NCBI GenBank assembly: GCA_949152475.1
Contig: OX424563.1
Coordinates: 24,091,001 to 24,155,000, forward strand
DNA: 64,000 bases
Direction of reading: 5' to 3'
DNA from: Terebella lapidaria
Taxonomy: Eukaryota > Annelida > Polychaeta > Terebellida > Terebellidae
Shown: positions 1 to 14,250 of the stretch, piece by piece
Position numbering within the stretch: position 1 is the stretch's first letter
Layout: every line of letters begins with the position of its first letter
Position numbers and translations under genes: made by a program
The notes under the pieces: model-generated
What the model was told of the DNA's origin: nothing
What the model saw: only the letters and a program-made list of their open reading frames with translations
Database searches by the model: none

Positions 1-835
1 CAGTGTCAGTTTTTGTGGCGATATCGTCACTCATGAGCTCCAAATCGATAACAAAATGCCATGTTGGAGTACTGGAGAAAGCATAGGTACATTGTATATT
101 ATCATTGCAAGTTTAATGATCAATTTCAGGTTCATAACCATGACCATAATTACCATAATTTTATTCCACTGAGCAATAAACATTTTTTTTGTTCCATACC
201 TTGATTGACAATCACAATTCTACAAGGTATCTCGCTCTTTGGTGTACACAATAAGCGTGATCGATTACTGCGAACATATATATTAGGATGTAATGAAGTT
301 GTGCATATTGTGCATGAAATTATAACATGTGCATAAATATGATACATGATGTTATATACCTATTCCAATCCACACTTCAACCCTGTTTCAAGATAAATGC
401 ACTGACAGAGCACTTGCAAAATACCTGTACGCCCATTCGAGCTTTTGGTAGCAACAGATCAGTGTTGTTTTTATTAATTACTGTGTTGAACGAGCATGGA
501 TAATTATTGATTTCAGAATACACATGTATAAGGACACTGCTTCATGTAATTTGGTATAGGCCGCTTTTACATGTATTATTTGCAACAGTTACATCATGTG
601 AACTTTTTCGTAGCTCACGATGTACATGTATTGTCAAGAAACTCATCTAAGATATATTTATATTCATACAGACGTTCTAAGATGATAATGGCAGATCCTT
701 CTAGTTTATGCAAACTTCCAAAAGTATATCACGTGTGCACGCAATAACATAATAACAACCAATGGATGTAGACATAACACGATACACGTATAAGCATCAG
801 ATGGAAGTAATTATTATTATTGGATTTGGTAATAA
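1..835. repeat. Unit-start module of the long array, copy I
   Basis: Non-coding AT-rich sequence, nearly identical to 28,991-29,835. By eye there are about six substitutions, plus a 9-bp GCATGGGTA insertion in the second copy near 29,443. More diverged versions start at 21,201 and 41,824. The similarity to the 28,991 copy stops abruptly after GGATTTGGTAATAAT, where this copy jumps to a module normally found about 1.9 kb further on. No convincing ORF. Confidence 0.85.
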
Positions 836-3800
836 TCCCGAAAATGAAACAAACACATTATTCTTTTATCAAAATAATAGATATTCTGCCCGTAAGCAAA
901 ACTGCCATATAAGAATATCATAGTCAGAATTATCGACATTGAATTGAAACTGAAAATGATTAGTGAAAGCCTGGTACGTGGAGCTTTCTAATATGACAGG
1001 ACAGGAAAACAACACAAATGATATATAGCTATCCGCACTGGCATCTGGCAGTGAACAGGTGAATGACAACATGGACTGATCTCCAATTGAAAACAGGTAT
1101 ATGTACAAGTTGAATCAAGTAAATTACCATTGGAGTAAAACATATTGTTGTCCCGTTCACGCCCAGTCGAATTATTTTCACTGAAGATAATGAACATCAA
1201 AGGTTACTTTCTTGAAGGAAGCTGTAGACGCTCTCTGTGTTTTACGATGATTTACGTCCAGTTCCGGCGGAAGTTTGACCGATAAATGGGAGTTAGAACG
1301 TGTAATAGTCAGGAATCGAGAGTAGTAAAAGTGGTCGCCGTAAGAAACAAATGCGTTGGCCAAGATTATTATTACTGTAAGATAGTCAGTCAGTTGCAAT
1401 TGGATGAAGTTTGTGCCAGAATATCAGTTGGTGCGCTGAGCGACAGGTGGAAAAGGGTGCTCCATGCTAAGTGGCATCCGAAGTTGAAGTAACTTCGTGT
1501 TTGTTGTAGGCCATTGATTCAAAAAGTTACAACAAGAGTTCCTAACTATGAGATTTTTGTTAGCTTGTCACAACTTGTACAGATCTATGCTGACGTATTT
1601 GATATGCTTCATAAGAATTTCAAAATAAACATATTTTTTAAAGCCATTTGGGACCACAAATATGCATCACCAAATTTTGTTTATGTTGCTGGTAGTGGTT
1701 TGATATTTTTACATCAACTGGTCTCTCGTGACAATCGTTAGTGACGCTTTTTAGTGGATCTACTCAAGATCTATTCCATAGAATGGTTTTGCTAATCAGT
1801 GTGTATCAGCCCATTATCTGTCATTTCAGTGTGTTGTATTTTTGAGGAATCAGAAGTAATACATAACATACCCGGTATTGCTAATCTAACGCTTCTATTC
1901 TAGAGCTGCCATTCGATCCAATTCTTCTCGTTTAGGTGATACATAATATCCCTTCGTGCGCGAATATAAATCATCTTATAACGACTGATAATTCCCAGAT
2001 TGACGAAGACTGAATATATGTACTCACAAACGCTGGAAGGAAACATATAACACAATAACTATCTTAACGCCATCAGTGTTTTCTGGTCCAGAGGAATTGT
2101 TCATAATCAGACATAATATGTCCATTGCCAGCCTCAGGCGTCTTGATGGATGTGACATCAGAGATGTTCAAATATTCCAACTGATGAATCACCAAGCTCA
2201 AAATTGGTCACAATAATGTAAAATACAGTCAACAGCGAATATAGCTGTTTTTTTTGCAGAATTCATCCACACTAGAAGATTGGTACCCTTTCCTAAATAT
2301 CTACCTAATTACACGAAATTATAACACCTGTTCCAGATATATAGCAACAGAAAACTAAAGAGGAAAATTTTGGAAATCTTGAGTTATTTATAGTAAACAA
2401 ATATATGGCGGAATTATTGAAGTATATATGGTGAAAAATATAGCTTGAAATTATAATATATATCTGTTCCAAATATATAGCAAATACAACTGCTACAGAA
2501 AAATAAAGACGAAAATTTCGGGAATCTTGAACTATTTTTGGTGAACATATACATGGCGGAATCATATGTGGTGAAAAATACAGCTTGAAATTGCTACATG
2601 TGTTGCATATGAATGGGATTCTGCTGGTGGTATATTCAATGTAAAATGGAAATGCATGAAATACTATCGATTCATGTCTTTTTTTCAGATCTAGTCAACC
2701 CTCATCTCCATATAGGAACACCAGGTGATCAATTGTCGACACTGTTAACAATTAAGTATTGATTTCTTGTTTTGACCTGGAAACATTTGAATCCATGTAA
2801 CCAAGTTTTGCAACATTTATTGCATTGTTATGCCTCCGTTGTATGAATATTTGGGATTAAAACATGAAACAGCAAGCCATAAAACATAGAAAAGAATTGA
2901 GTGTCCTATGCAAGATGACTACTCAAACAAAAATCTAGATTTGTGCATAGCTGTTTGAAGCTAACACCAAAAACTACATCATAGACATAAGTATGGTAAA
3001 TTGACCAGTCGGGTATATTCACCCTTCTACCATGAAGGGATTTTTTTTCTTTGAAACACCCTGTACATGTTCAGGTATGTTGCTCGTCCAACGCATTGAT
3101 ATCAGTGTTATCATTATACCCGACGATATGAAAACATCAGTATTAGGTATGTACCGATATATTTTCACACATGGATGCTTGTTACTGATTTTTCACCAAT
3201 CTACATTTCACCCTTTCAACTTATCTATCTAAAGTAATCTCAATGATTGATTGACGTGCAATTGGATATGGTGAAACTGGTATTGAATGTTTGCTCATCT
3301 GTTGCTGAATGATAAGTTTTAATGGACATTATGCCAATGTTTTTGGAATATGTTCAACGATGTCCTTAAGCCAACTAATGCATCGTTTCACAACTTTATC
3401 AGTATCAGCGATTACAATAGCTAACAGTCACATGTAATTAGAATACAGACATAAATATGGATGTAACGGGCAAGATGGTGACCAGTCGCGTATTGACTTC
3501 CCTAGGCCCATACCTTACTCTAGAAGGATATGTAAATGATCTCTACTGGCACATAATGTATAATCTTAATTGCCTTTCACGGAATATAGAGAGTGACCCC
3601 TACTGTTTCTGGGAACATCATGTGTATAACATCAAGCAAACTTGGAATCTCACTTACTACTCCCACCACTGCGTAATTATCATCACCACGTCATCAACAA
3701 TGTTAAGAACCATACGATTATATGATAACAATATTCATATCTCCTATGAAGTTCGAATTCGAGGTGTGAATAGACATGTCACATCAAATTCTTGATGTCG

Positions 3801-4440
3801 TTGGCATCCTCATAAATTAACATAAACAGCGAAAATGATACCAGATTCCCATGATCGACCCAGTAAAAGTAAACACAAATCCGATATTAAGTTCCAAACA
3901 AAGATGTGGTGTATGATACAGATACACCATGTATATATGTGCGGAATTGGACCCTTGTGAGCTTTAAAGTGAAAGTAGTCGCAACAAATATGATTTCTCT
4001 CCTGATCCCATATGAGTGACTGTCCATGACATAAAACACATAATCTCAAGCATTGATCCAATCATCTGAATCGGCCCTTTAGGTAAGAAGTTTTTTTTTT
4101 AATTTTCACCATAGCATGTCTCAAATCATCCAAGGCACTAACCTGTACCATGGATCGGGTGATACCGATCTCAAGTCAGGAAAATAACGGACATCACCAA
4201 AGCCTTCCATGGGGCCAGCATTTAGGTTCCTGTCTCATAATTGGTTCCATTAAAAAGTCCGCTTTCACAAGATATATTGTCAATGATGAACCATATTAAA
4301 TGGGGGATAATTAGGGGATAGGGGCGGGGAAGTACCGGTATTATTGGTATGTAATCATCCAACTGTTGACACATTCGAGTGAAATTATGCATCAATTTAA
4401 TATTATTATTACAACAAATATCCTGGAATGAAACCATTTT
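836..4440. repeat. Array modules, copy I
   Basis: Non-coding repeat modules. The first part (to about 3,290) is collinear with 9,745-12,240 and 14,255-15,640. The part from about 3,457 (GGATGTAACGGGC) matches 12,400 and 15,800, and 3,640-4,440 matches 16,000-16,790. Frames such as 3,457-3,795 are not maintained as ORFs in the paralogous copies, so I do not call them genes. Confidence 0.75.
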
Positions 4441-5679
4441 AGCGATAAGAACATAGGGCCAAGGGCCCTGTAGCTCATCGGCAGGCGACCAGAATATTCC
4501 ATCAAACTGATATAGATAGGTATGTGGTGCATAGATCTCATTATCATGTTCATGAGCATATGTTCATCATAAAATACTAAGCTCTATCCTCAAGTATGTG
4601 TCGCTATGAATCAATTCCCACATTCAATGTGGACTTAACCTTGACCATCTTCCAAAAGATTTGCAATATAATGATTCCCCATATCTATCCAGCTTTCAAG
4701 ATTTTCTACCAAAAAAAACACTTATATTTACACATTTGTTGAAGAATGCACCATGCATATATTATGTGACTTCCCAATTAGTATTCATACTATATTTATA
4801 CCTCAATATTGAAACATCAAGATGATCCAACATCTTCCCCGTGAAACTGTCTCACACCCAAATCCGCGAAACTTACCCATTTACAGTACCTCTTAACACC
4901 CCACTTGTCTTGCCACCAATGTGTTACAAATTAAAGACCTTTCAGGGCAATACACTAACTTTTTTTCCACTTGCAAGTGATTGGGCAGTGAGCATCAGTT
5001 TTCACTTGCCCTGAATAACTTTCACTTGCCCCGACTTTTTTTTACTTGTTTGCACAGACTTCTACAGCACGCACGAAATGCCGCGATCACTCGCTTGTTT
5101 CCTGATTTTGTCGTTATTATCATCTCCTTTCCTTAAAAACCCATATTCGCCGGAAGCCTGACATAATTTAGTTTTTGCTAGAGCACAGACACTGTGATTG
5201 GGTGACTGACTTGAGCTCAGCCAATCACTGCTCACGTTCTGAACAGCTACACGGCCCAGGATGGGTACTTTTTATCACTGCTGTGAAACAGATTCGTCCA
5301 AAATATATCGTAGATAGATTTTTTTTCACTTGCCCCATCGGGCAAGCACATTAAAATTCCTCTTGCCCTTACCCAATTTTCAAATAATGCCCTGCCTTTA
5401 TTGGAATAACTGTGATGTTCTGTGTACTTCATCATGTGTTATAATATTTCCTCGTGCCAATATACATGAAATTCCAGTGATGAACATCAGTATAAAAGTG
5501 TGCTCTCCCTCCTGTGTATTTTATTGTTATTTCAATTACAAAATTTCATTAATAATTTACTATGTGTTATGTCACATACTTTAATGGTATGTATTAATGT
5601 TTATGAATGATTTAGGCTATAGAATGGTATCTTGGTACTTTTCCATGGCAAAGTGTGTGCAGATCACCACCTGTTTTTA
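4441..5679. other. Insert without a recognisable gene
   Basis: Interrupts the array: the paralog at 16,790 continues differently after the shared GAATGAAACCATTTTA. Near 4,460 a short stretch contains TAGCTCATCGG, which resembles a Pol III A box of a tRNA-derived SINE head, but I see no B box and no tRNA fold. Around 4,960-5,400 variants of CACTTGCCC recur. Otherwise nothing supported. Confidence 0.4.
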
Positions 5680-6800
5680 GGTTACCGGACCTATGGTCCG
5701 ATAACCTATTGGCATGGCATTGTGTCTGTCGTCGTCGTCGTCCGTCATCGTTCAAGAGGGAGGTATTCAAGAGGGAGGTATTATTTTTTTAATAATTCAA
5801 GAGGGAGGTACTTTTTAGTCTTATGATTTTCGCAATTTTTTAAAAATGGCGGCCGTTTTCGACGAAAAATGCCTGATTTTGGACTTTGGCGGCCATTTTC
5901 TCAAAATCTGTTCAGTAACTTTTTTTCTTTTTGATACATAGCACTCCACATATGTACTTCTATGATGTCTATAAATTTCGTTGTGCTTGAATCGCTCGAA
6001 GTGGGGCATTTTGGCCCAAAGTCGGCCCAAATGGGACTTTCCCATGCTAAATTCTCCTATGCTTTATAATGGGACACATTAAATCTCACTTATTATTGAG
6101 ATTAGAGACTAGGAATCAATTGTGGACATATAGGAAATGATATATGCTGAATATTCTCGTGACCTTGAATTTGACCTCAGTTTCAAGGTCAGAGCACAAA
6201 ATGGCTTTTATCTCGCTTATTATCGACTCTACAGCTTAGGAATCAATTGTGGACATATAGGAAATGATATATGCTGAATATTCTGATGACCTTGAATTTG
6301 ACCTTTGACCCCTTTTTCAAGGTCATAGGACAAAATGGCTTATATCTCGCTTATTATCGACTCTACAGCTTAGGAATCAATTGTGGACATATAGGAAATG
6401 ATATATGCTGAATATTCTGATGACCTTGAATTTGACCTTTGACCCAATTTTCAAAGTCATAGGACATAATGGCTTATATCTCGCTTATTATCGACTCTAC
6501 AGCTTAGGAATCAATTGTGGACAGATAGGAAATGATATATGCTGAATATTCTTGTGACCTTGAATTTGACCTTTGACCTCATTTTCAAGGTCACAGGACA
6601 AAATGGCTAATATCTTGCTCCTCTATTGACAGTATGGCCTGGGAGTCAATTGTGGACATATAGAAAATGATATACACTGAATATTTTGATGACCTTGAAC
6701 TTTATCTCTGCCTTCATTTTCAAGGCCACAGCACAATATTATATATGCTGAATATTCTCTTGACCTAATTTAACCAGTGACCTGGCTAACATCTAAAATT
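5680..6800. repeat. Palindrome-headed repeat with a 127-135 bp tandem array
   Basis: Begins with a near-perfect 27-bp palindrome (GGTTACCGGACC / GGTCCGATAACC) followed by a short GTC run and three copies of TTCAAGAGGGAGGTA (5,751-5,812). From about 6,090 to 6,760 a unit repeats about five times. The marker GGAATCAATTGTGG or its variant starts at 6,112, 6,239, 6,373, 6,507 and 6,642, so the periods are 127, 134, 134 and 135. Most units carry CAAGGTCA and TGACCTTGA. No ORF. Confidence 0.8.
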
Positions 6801-7920
6801 GGCCTAATTTTTGTGAGGCGAAATGACGCACAATAGTCAACAGTTCTTGGATGACAGATAGGAAGTTACGATGAGAACGTTATGATTTTCAATGAGACTT
6901 GAATTTCGCCTTAGGCGCTCCATAAAATTTCCCAAGTTTACTAATGAGTGTATACCGATTTGTTAACGAAAGTTTATGCAACAGCTGTCACTGAAATAAC
7001 ACATTAATTTTGTCCGGTATTATCTGATTATGTCTTCATCAGTTTGTGGTTCTTTTCGACAACTTAGCCAGCCATATTCTGTTGATCCATATTAGGAAAT
7101 TTTCGTCGATAGCCAAAGGTTAGGCTCTCCACTGATTGGCTATCCAGTGGCTATCCACCAATGAGCTTATAGTACGTCATGAATTATTCAGTGCAGTGGT
7201 GCATCACGCGAGTGTCAGTCCGTTCAATTAAAATATTCTGAGCTTGAAATTGATCCGATATCTACCTAGACAATGGTTCAGAAAACACAACGTGGAAAGA
7301 AATCAGATTCAGTAACGGTGAACTTCAAAAGGTCCAGTCTTCCTGTGAGATTCACTGGGCATTCTGGGTAATGGGCGCTCGGATTTTTTCGTTGTTCTTC
7401 GAGACGATGATGTGACGGAAAGTGTCAAATGACGTCAATGAGATACCCCTAGTCCACCAATACGATTACACTACGTCACTATTTGTTTATAGATAGGCTC
7501 AATCGTCGTTGGTCGGAAAGATTCGGAAAGTTTGACGGAAATAAATTAACCGACCTAGGAAATTTTCCGGCCGTACTTCCATCAAACACTGCAGAACAAA
7601 TATATTTATGCTTTGACATACGGACTACAGTGGAATATAAAACGTAATAACAAATGATTCACACAAAACACAGGTATCCGCTTCTGTCAGAACTGTTATG
7701 ACCCGATAAATCGTGTTTCTTGGTGGAAGTTCGAAGGTAAACAAACATTCGCCATTTGCAATTGAAATGTCCCCTGTGCGCATGCGCTGACCTTCCACCC
7801 ACAACCCGTTTGTATAAACAAGAGCACATGTATAGTAAAATTAATGTTCAATTGTTAAATTTCTCCAGAAAACTTGGAATTTTCACCTACGCATACTTAG
7901 CTTTGGAGAGCACCCAATAA
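6801..7920. other. AT-rich DNA, nothing recognised
   Basis: No long ORF, terminal repeats or tandem structure seen. It separates the tandem array from the point near 8,060 where modules of the long array resume. Confidence 0.5.
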
Positions 7921-10900
7921 GCGAACAGTATGCCAAGTTATGGTACAATAGCAATAGCACATTCGGCGGAGAAGATTCTGAAAGATTTGGGTCAGGAAAA
8001 CATGGGACAGACACGACAGACACCGTGTCAATCCATCCCAATAGCTCTACGGCTCACAGCTCACATAATATGATACACGTATATGCATCTGATGGAAGTG
8101 ATTATTGTTTGATCGATTTGGTCATGAATATACATAGTCTGTCCGTTTCCAGTTGCAGACTTCATAATGGATATGACATCTGAGACAATTTCGTGCTGAA
8201 AAGTATTCGTCTGACATTGATTACATTTATATGAATGTAGCCATACCCCCCCCCCCCCCACAACGATACTATTACGTTAGATGAACTTGCTTTTCACGCA
8301 TTATTTAGGTCAGTATGTGGTACCTGGCTAGAGATTCTTCTGGATTCAACCCATTCAGACATTTTCATATCCGCAGTACTCGTTCTTTCGGCACCTTCAC
8401 ATATCCAATAGTATTTGGTTGCACCTGTTCAAGATGTATAGCAAATTCACACCTTATGGGAAAATAGTGATGAGAATTATGTGGAGCCATGGGTTATTTA
8501 TGGCGGAAATACATATTGAAATGACTACTTCTGCAATTTATGTCCAGAAATGTGAGTCTTTCAAAACACATGAATATCTGTTTAGGCACAATACATAATG
8601 CTATCTACATGTACATATAGAGGGCGAACTAATAAAAAGGCCATTGTAAAACTGACAATTCAGGCGTCACATGGCAAACCAGACATTGGTCGAAGTATTT
8701 CTGTATCAACACATCTATAACAATATATTTTGTACAACAGTATATATGTTGATAAATGCTATTAATTATGGTCATTTTCACAAGATCTTTTCAAAATTGT
8801 TAATAAGCATTAGTATTTGTTTATGACGTATCGGTGAACGAATATCAATAAGTCATGGGACGTTCTGCGAGTTTTTTTCATCCGAAACAACCTGTACGTG
8901 GTCAGGTGTGTCGCTCGCCCAACGCAATGATATCAGCGTTATTATAATACTCGACAATATGAAAACATCTGTGTGATGTATGTACCGATCTACTAATAAA
9001 TGGGTGCCTGTTTCCCCATCTACATTACACCCTTTCAAATTATCTATCTGAAATAATATCAATTACCGAGTAACCTGCACTGGATATGGTGACACTGGTA
9101 GTAAGTTTCTGCCCATCTGTTTCCTGACTGATATGCTTTAATGGACATTTTGACAATAGTGTTGAATCAGTCGATTCATCACCTCTCTTGGATATAGGTC
9201 ACGTTTGTCGATATGTCCGTTACTGACAAAGATCTATGCATATCGTATTTAGATTGCTGTGTCAATTACCCAGGCTGGATGCCGATCAATAACTAATATT
9301 ATTATTAATTCTGTATGATTTCCCTCTGTGATTGGTTTAAATCAGGACCTGTCTGAAATGATACTGCAGAATCATGTTCTGAGATATTATGGAAAAACTG
9401 ATATTTACGATTCCGAGGTGAATACAAGTTTTAGTTGAACCTATTCTCACCTCAACAGATGGCGCGACTCGCTGGACTCGTTAATAATCTAACAAATATT
9501 GACCTCTACTTCGGCTGATACAATACTATCTAAAGTGAAGATAAGCTCCAACGAGCTCAGAGAATACAACTTTCCAATAAGCAAAAGTTTATATGTGTAT
9601 GGCTTTTTTGATTCTGGATAAATTTGAATTCTGCACAAATCCAGGTTGTGCTGCTAGCAAGACGTTTACATTACTTCCATCCCAATTGAAATACCTTTCA
9701 ACAAGTCAATAGTGATGACACCCATCTGTTGCTGTAAAATTATCGCAAAATGAAACACACACATTATTCTTTTTTCAAAATAATAGATATTCTGCCCGTA
9801 AATAACTGCCATATAAGAATATCATAGTCAGAATTATCGACATTGAGTTGAAACTGAAAATTATAAGTGAAAGCCTGGTACGTGGAGCTCTGCACTGGCA
9901 TCTGGCAGTAAACAGGTAAATGAAAACATGGACTGATCTCTAATTGAAAACAGGTATATGTACAAGTTAAATCAAGTAAATTACCATTGGAGTAAAACAT
10001 ATTGTTGTCCCGTTCACGCCCAGTCGAATCATTTTCACTGAAGATAATGAACACCAAAGGTTACTTTCTTGAAGGAAGCTATAGCCGCTCTCTGTGTTTT
10101 ACGATGATTTACGTCCGGTTCCGGCGGAAGTTTGACCGATAAATGGGAGTTAGAACGTGTAATGGTCAGGAATCGAGAGTAATAAAAGTGGTCGCCGTAA
10201 GAAACAAATGCGTTGGCCAAAATTATTACTGTAAGATAGTCAGTCAGTTGCAATTGGATGAAGTTTGTGCCAGAATATCAGTTGGTGCGCTGACAGCGAC
10301 AGGTGGAAAAGGGTGCTCCATGCTAAGTGGCATCCGAAGTTAAAGTAACTTCGTGTTTGTTGTAGGCCGTTGATTCAAAAAGTTACAAGAGTTCCTAACT
10401 ACGAGATTTTTGTTAGCTTGTCACAACGTGTACAGATATATGCTGACGTATTTGATATGCTACATAATAATTTCAAACTAAACATAATTTTAAAAGCCAT
10501 TTGGGACCACAAATATACATCACCAAATTATGGTTGTGTTGCTGGTAATAGGTTGATATTTTTACATCAACTGGTCTCTCGTGACAATCTTTAGTGACGA
10601 CTTTTAGTAAATCTGCTCAAGATCTATTTCACATAATGTTTTTGCTATTCAGTGTGTATCAGCCCATTATGTGTCATTTCAGTGTGTTGTATTTTTTTTT
10701 GAGAAATCAGAATACATAACATATTGCTAATCGAACACTTCTATTCTAAAGCTAGCACTCTATCCAATTCTTCTTGTGTGGGTGATCCATAATATCCTTT
10801 CATTCGCGAATACACAGCATCTTATAAGGACTGATAATTCCCAGATGGACGAAGACTGAATACATGTACTCACAAAAGCTGGAAGGAAACATATAACACA

Positions 10901-13744
10901 ATAACTATCGTAACGCCATCAGTGTTTTTTGGTCCAGTAGAATTGTTCATAATCAGACATAATCTGTCCATTTCCAGCCGCAGGGCTCTTGATGGATGTG
11001 ACATCAGAGATTCTCAAATATTCCAACTGATGAATCACCAAGCTCAAAATTTGTCACAATAATGTAAAATACAGTCAGCAGCTAATATAGCTGTTTTTTT
11101 GCAGATTTATTCACACTGTAAAAATCGGTATCTGGCCAAGAGATTGATTATAGTTCACGACTACAGTTATTATTATCAGTGTCTATGAAGTACCATTTCC
11201 TAAATATCTGTATATACCTAATTAGACGAAATTATGACACCTTTTCCAGATATATAGCAGATACAACTGCTACAGAAAATTAAAAAGGAAAATTTTGTGA
11301 ATCTTGAATTATTCATGGTAAACAAACATATCGCGGAAATATTGAAGTATATATAGTGAAAAATACAGCTTGAAATGATTAGATATCTCTGTTCCAGATA
11401 TATAGCAAATACAATTGCTACAGAAAAATTAAGATGAAAATTTCGGGAATCTTGAATTATTTATGGTAAACATATACATGGCGGAATTATATGTGGTGAA
11501 AAATACAGCTTGAAATGGTTACATGTGTTGCACGGAAAAGGAATATGAATGGGATTATGCTGGTGGTATATTCAATGTAAAATGGAAATGCACGAAATAC
11601 TATCGATTCATGTCTTTTTTCAGATCCAGTCAACCCTCATCTTCATATAGGAACACCAGGTGATCGATTGTCGACACGGTTAACAATTAAGTATTGATTT
11701 CTTGTTTTGACCTGGAAGCATTTGAATCCATGTCAATTTTTACTGTAACCAAGTTTTGCAACATTTATTGCATCGTTATGCCTCCGTTGTATGAATATTT
11801 GGGATTAAAACATGAAACAGAAAGCCATAAAACATAAAAAAAATTGAATGTCCTATACAAGATGACTACTCAAACAAAAATCTAAATTTGTGCATAGCTG
11901 TTTGAAGCTAACACCAAAAACTACATCATAGACATAAGTATGGTAAATTGACCAGTCGGGTATATTTACCCTTCTACCATGAAGGGATTTTTTTTTCTTT
12001 GAAACACCCTGTACATGTTCAGGTATGTTGCTCGTCCAACGCATTGATATCAGTGTTATTATTATACCCGACGATATGAAAACATCTGTATTAGGTATGT
12101 ACCGATATATTTTCACACATGGGTGCTTGTTAATGATTTTTCCAATCTACATTTCACCCTTTCAACTTATCTATCTGAAATAATCTCGATTACTGATTGA
12201 CGTGCAATTTTATATGATGAAACTGGTATTGAATTTGCTCATCTATTGCTGAATGATAAGTTTCAATGGACGCTTTGCCAATGTTGTTGAACTGTGTTCA
12301 TTAATGTCCTTAAGCGAACTAATGCACCGTATCACAACTTTATCAGTATCAGCGATTACAATAGCTAACAGTCACATGTAATTAGAATACAGACATAAAT
12401 ATGGATGTAATGGGCATGTTGGTGACCAGTCGCGTATTGACTTCCCTAGGCCCGTACCTTACTCTAGAAGGATATGTAAATGATATCTACTGGCACATAA
12501 TGTATAATCTTAATTGCCTTTCACAAATTATAGAAAGTGACCCCTACTGCTTCTGGGAACAGGTATAAAATGTGTATAACATCAAGCAAACTTGGAATCT
12601 TACAAGTAAGCATTGAAGCCAAACAGCAACTGATTATAAGACTTTGAAAAGATGAACTGATTTCGTTCCTATCATGCAATATGACGTTTTAAATCTCAAA
12701 TATGCACCAATCATTTATGCTGACTATTGGTGCCCATTTTGATGAATTGAAATGTCAGAATGTATAGTGGATAGAAAGCAATCTCAGCTACATACATTCA
12801 CACATGCAGCATTGTTTATGCCACATCGTTCGTCTCTAAGATGACTGCGAATGCCAGGAACACAAACAAATTGTGAACACAAACAAATGAATGCAGTTGG
12901 TTGTTGTTCTTATTTCTTGTGTAACGTGGGAGGGTATCATCATTCCACCAATTGCTCTTGTGGAGAAAACATGTGAACCAGGCGAGTCGGTCAATATTCT
13001 GAAGACTATAGGAGTAAAATGCCTGAAAACAATATATTTTTGCTAATCAGCACTCTTCAGCTGATAGTGTGTCATTTTAGTGTGTTGTATTTTCTTGGTG
13101 AATAAGAAGAAAAACATAACATATTTCTAATCTAGCACTTCTATTCTGAAGTTGGCATTCAATCCGGTTCATCTCGTGTTGGTGATCCATGAAATCCCAT
13201 CGTACGCGAGTACAAAGCATCCTATCGTGAACGACTGATAGTTCCCAGAAGGACGCAGACAGAATACATGGTCTGATTCTGTCTAATTTTAGTGCTGAAA
13301 TATACACACGTTCTTACTCTTGCCACGAAACATATGTAACTCAGTACCAGCAAATTTCGTTCCATCCGTTTAATGAACCGTTTAGATATACAACGATAGC
13401 ATGTCAAGATGTAATGGATTATGGCTATTTCTGAGATACTTTTATAGCTGATAGGTCCAGCTTACTCACATGAGCTGGAAGGAAACATACAACACAAGCA
13501 CAGTCGTCCGAGAAACATACAACACAATGATGGCCGTCCCTCCCGTCCAATGGAATTCTTCATAAATCAGACACAATCTGTCCCTTTCCAGCCGCAGGCG
13601 TCTTCATGGATGTGACATCAGAGTTAATCACCATGATAAAATTTCTAACAATAGTGTAAAATACAGTCACCAGCAAATTCGTTGGGTAGAATATAGCTTG
13701 TTTTTTTCAGAATTTATTCTCCCTAGTTAATTGGTATCAGGCCG
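7921..13744. repeat. Array modules, best-preserved long run
   Basis: The most continuous run of modules in the window. Landmarks in order: TCAGTATGTGGTACCTGGCT (8,309), GGCGAACTAATAAAAAGGCC (8,623), CTCTGTGATTGG (9,323), TTCTTGAAGGAAGC (10,065), TCGATTCATGTC (11,604), a fragment paralogous to 15,800, then modules shared with 17,000-17,670 and 38,300-38,990. The same order recurs in the units starting at 21,201, 28,991 and 41,824. Includes a poly(C) run at 8,247-8,261. Non-coding. Confidence 0.75.
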
Positions 13745-14250
13745 AAGAGACTGATTATCGTCATCAGGGCAGTCATCAGGGGCAGACAGTGTGTTAAATG
13801 TAGTTGTTTCTACTGTACACCTGATGGAGTTAGTGTACAACTGCCCAACAACCTATGAAAATAATTTAGAAATCCGAAACAAACCCCATGAAACAGATAT
13901 ATGACAAGTACATAAGTACCTAATCACAAGCCCGAAGGCTACTGAGTTGATGGTGTCCTCGGGGACAGATTCAACGTCCGCCAGCAGTGACACCGACTCA
14001 GTGGTATGAATGTATGTATCAATCTGTTACCACCAATACAGTCAGATTTTGATGATGCCAACAACAAACATAAAATACAACATTTTGCAATAGAAACAAA
14101 GCCCGACCAAATAGTTTATCCAAAGACACACTGGCGTCATCAGGGGCAGACAGTGTGTTAAATGTAGTTTATTGTACTGTACACCTGATGGAGTTAGTAT
14201 ACAACTTCCCAACAACCTATGACAATAATTTAGAAATCCGAAACAAACCC
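13745..14250. repeat. About 360-bp dispersed repeat, one and a half copies
   Basis: The marker CATCAGGGGCAGACAGTGTG occurs near 13,770 and again about 370 bp later. The same family lies at 16,830-16,980 (partial), 19,581-20,225 (tandem dimer), 35,130-35,455 (inverted), 35,585-35,720, 46,690-46,870 and 53,040-53,250. No ORF or terminal repeat is evident. Confidence 0.75.

Noticed and set aside
3457..3795. 112-codon frame in an array module
   Set aside because: The paralogous copies at 12,400 and 15,800 are not open over the same stretch, so there is no sign of coding constraint.
4455..4500. tRNA gene or SINE head (TAGCTCATCGG A-box-like)
   Set aside because: No B box at the right distance, no cloverleaf and no anticodon arm.
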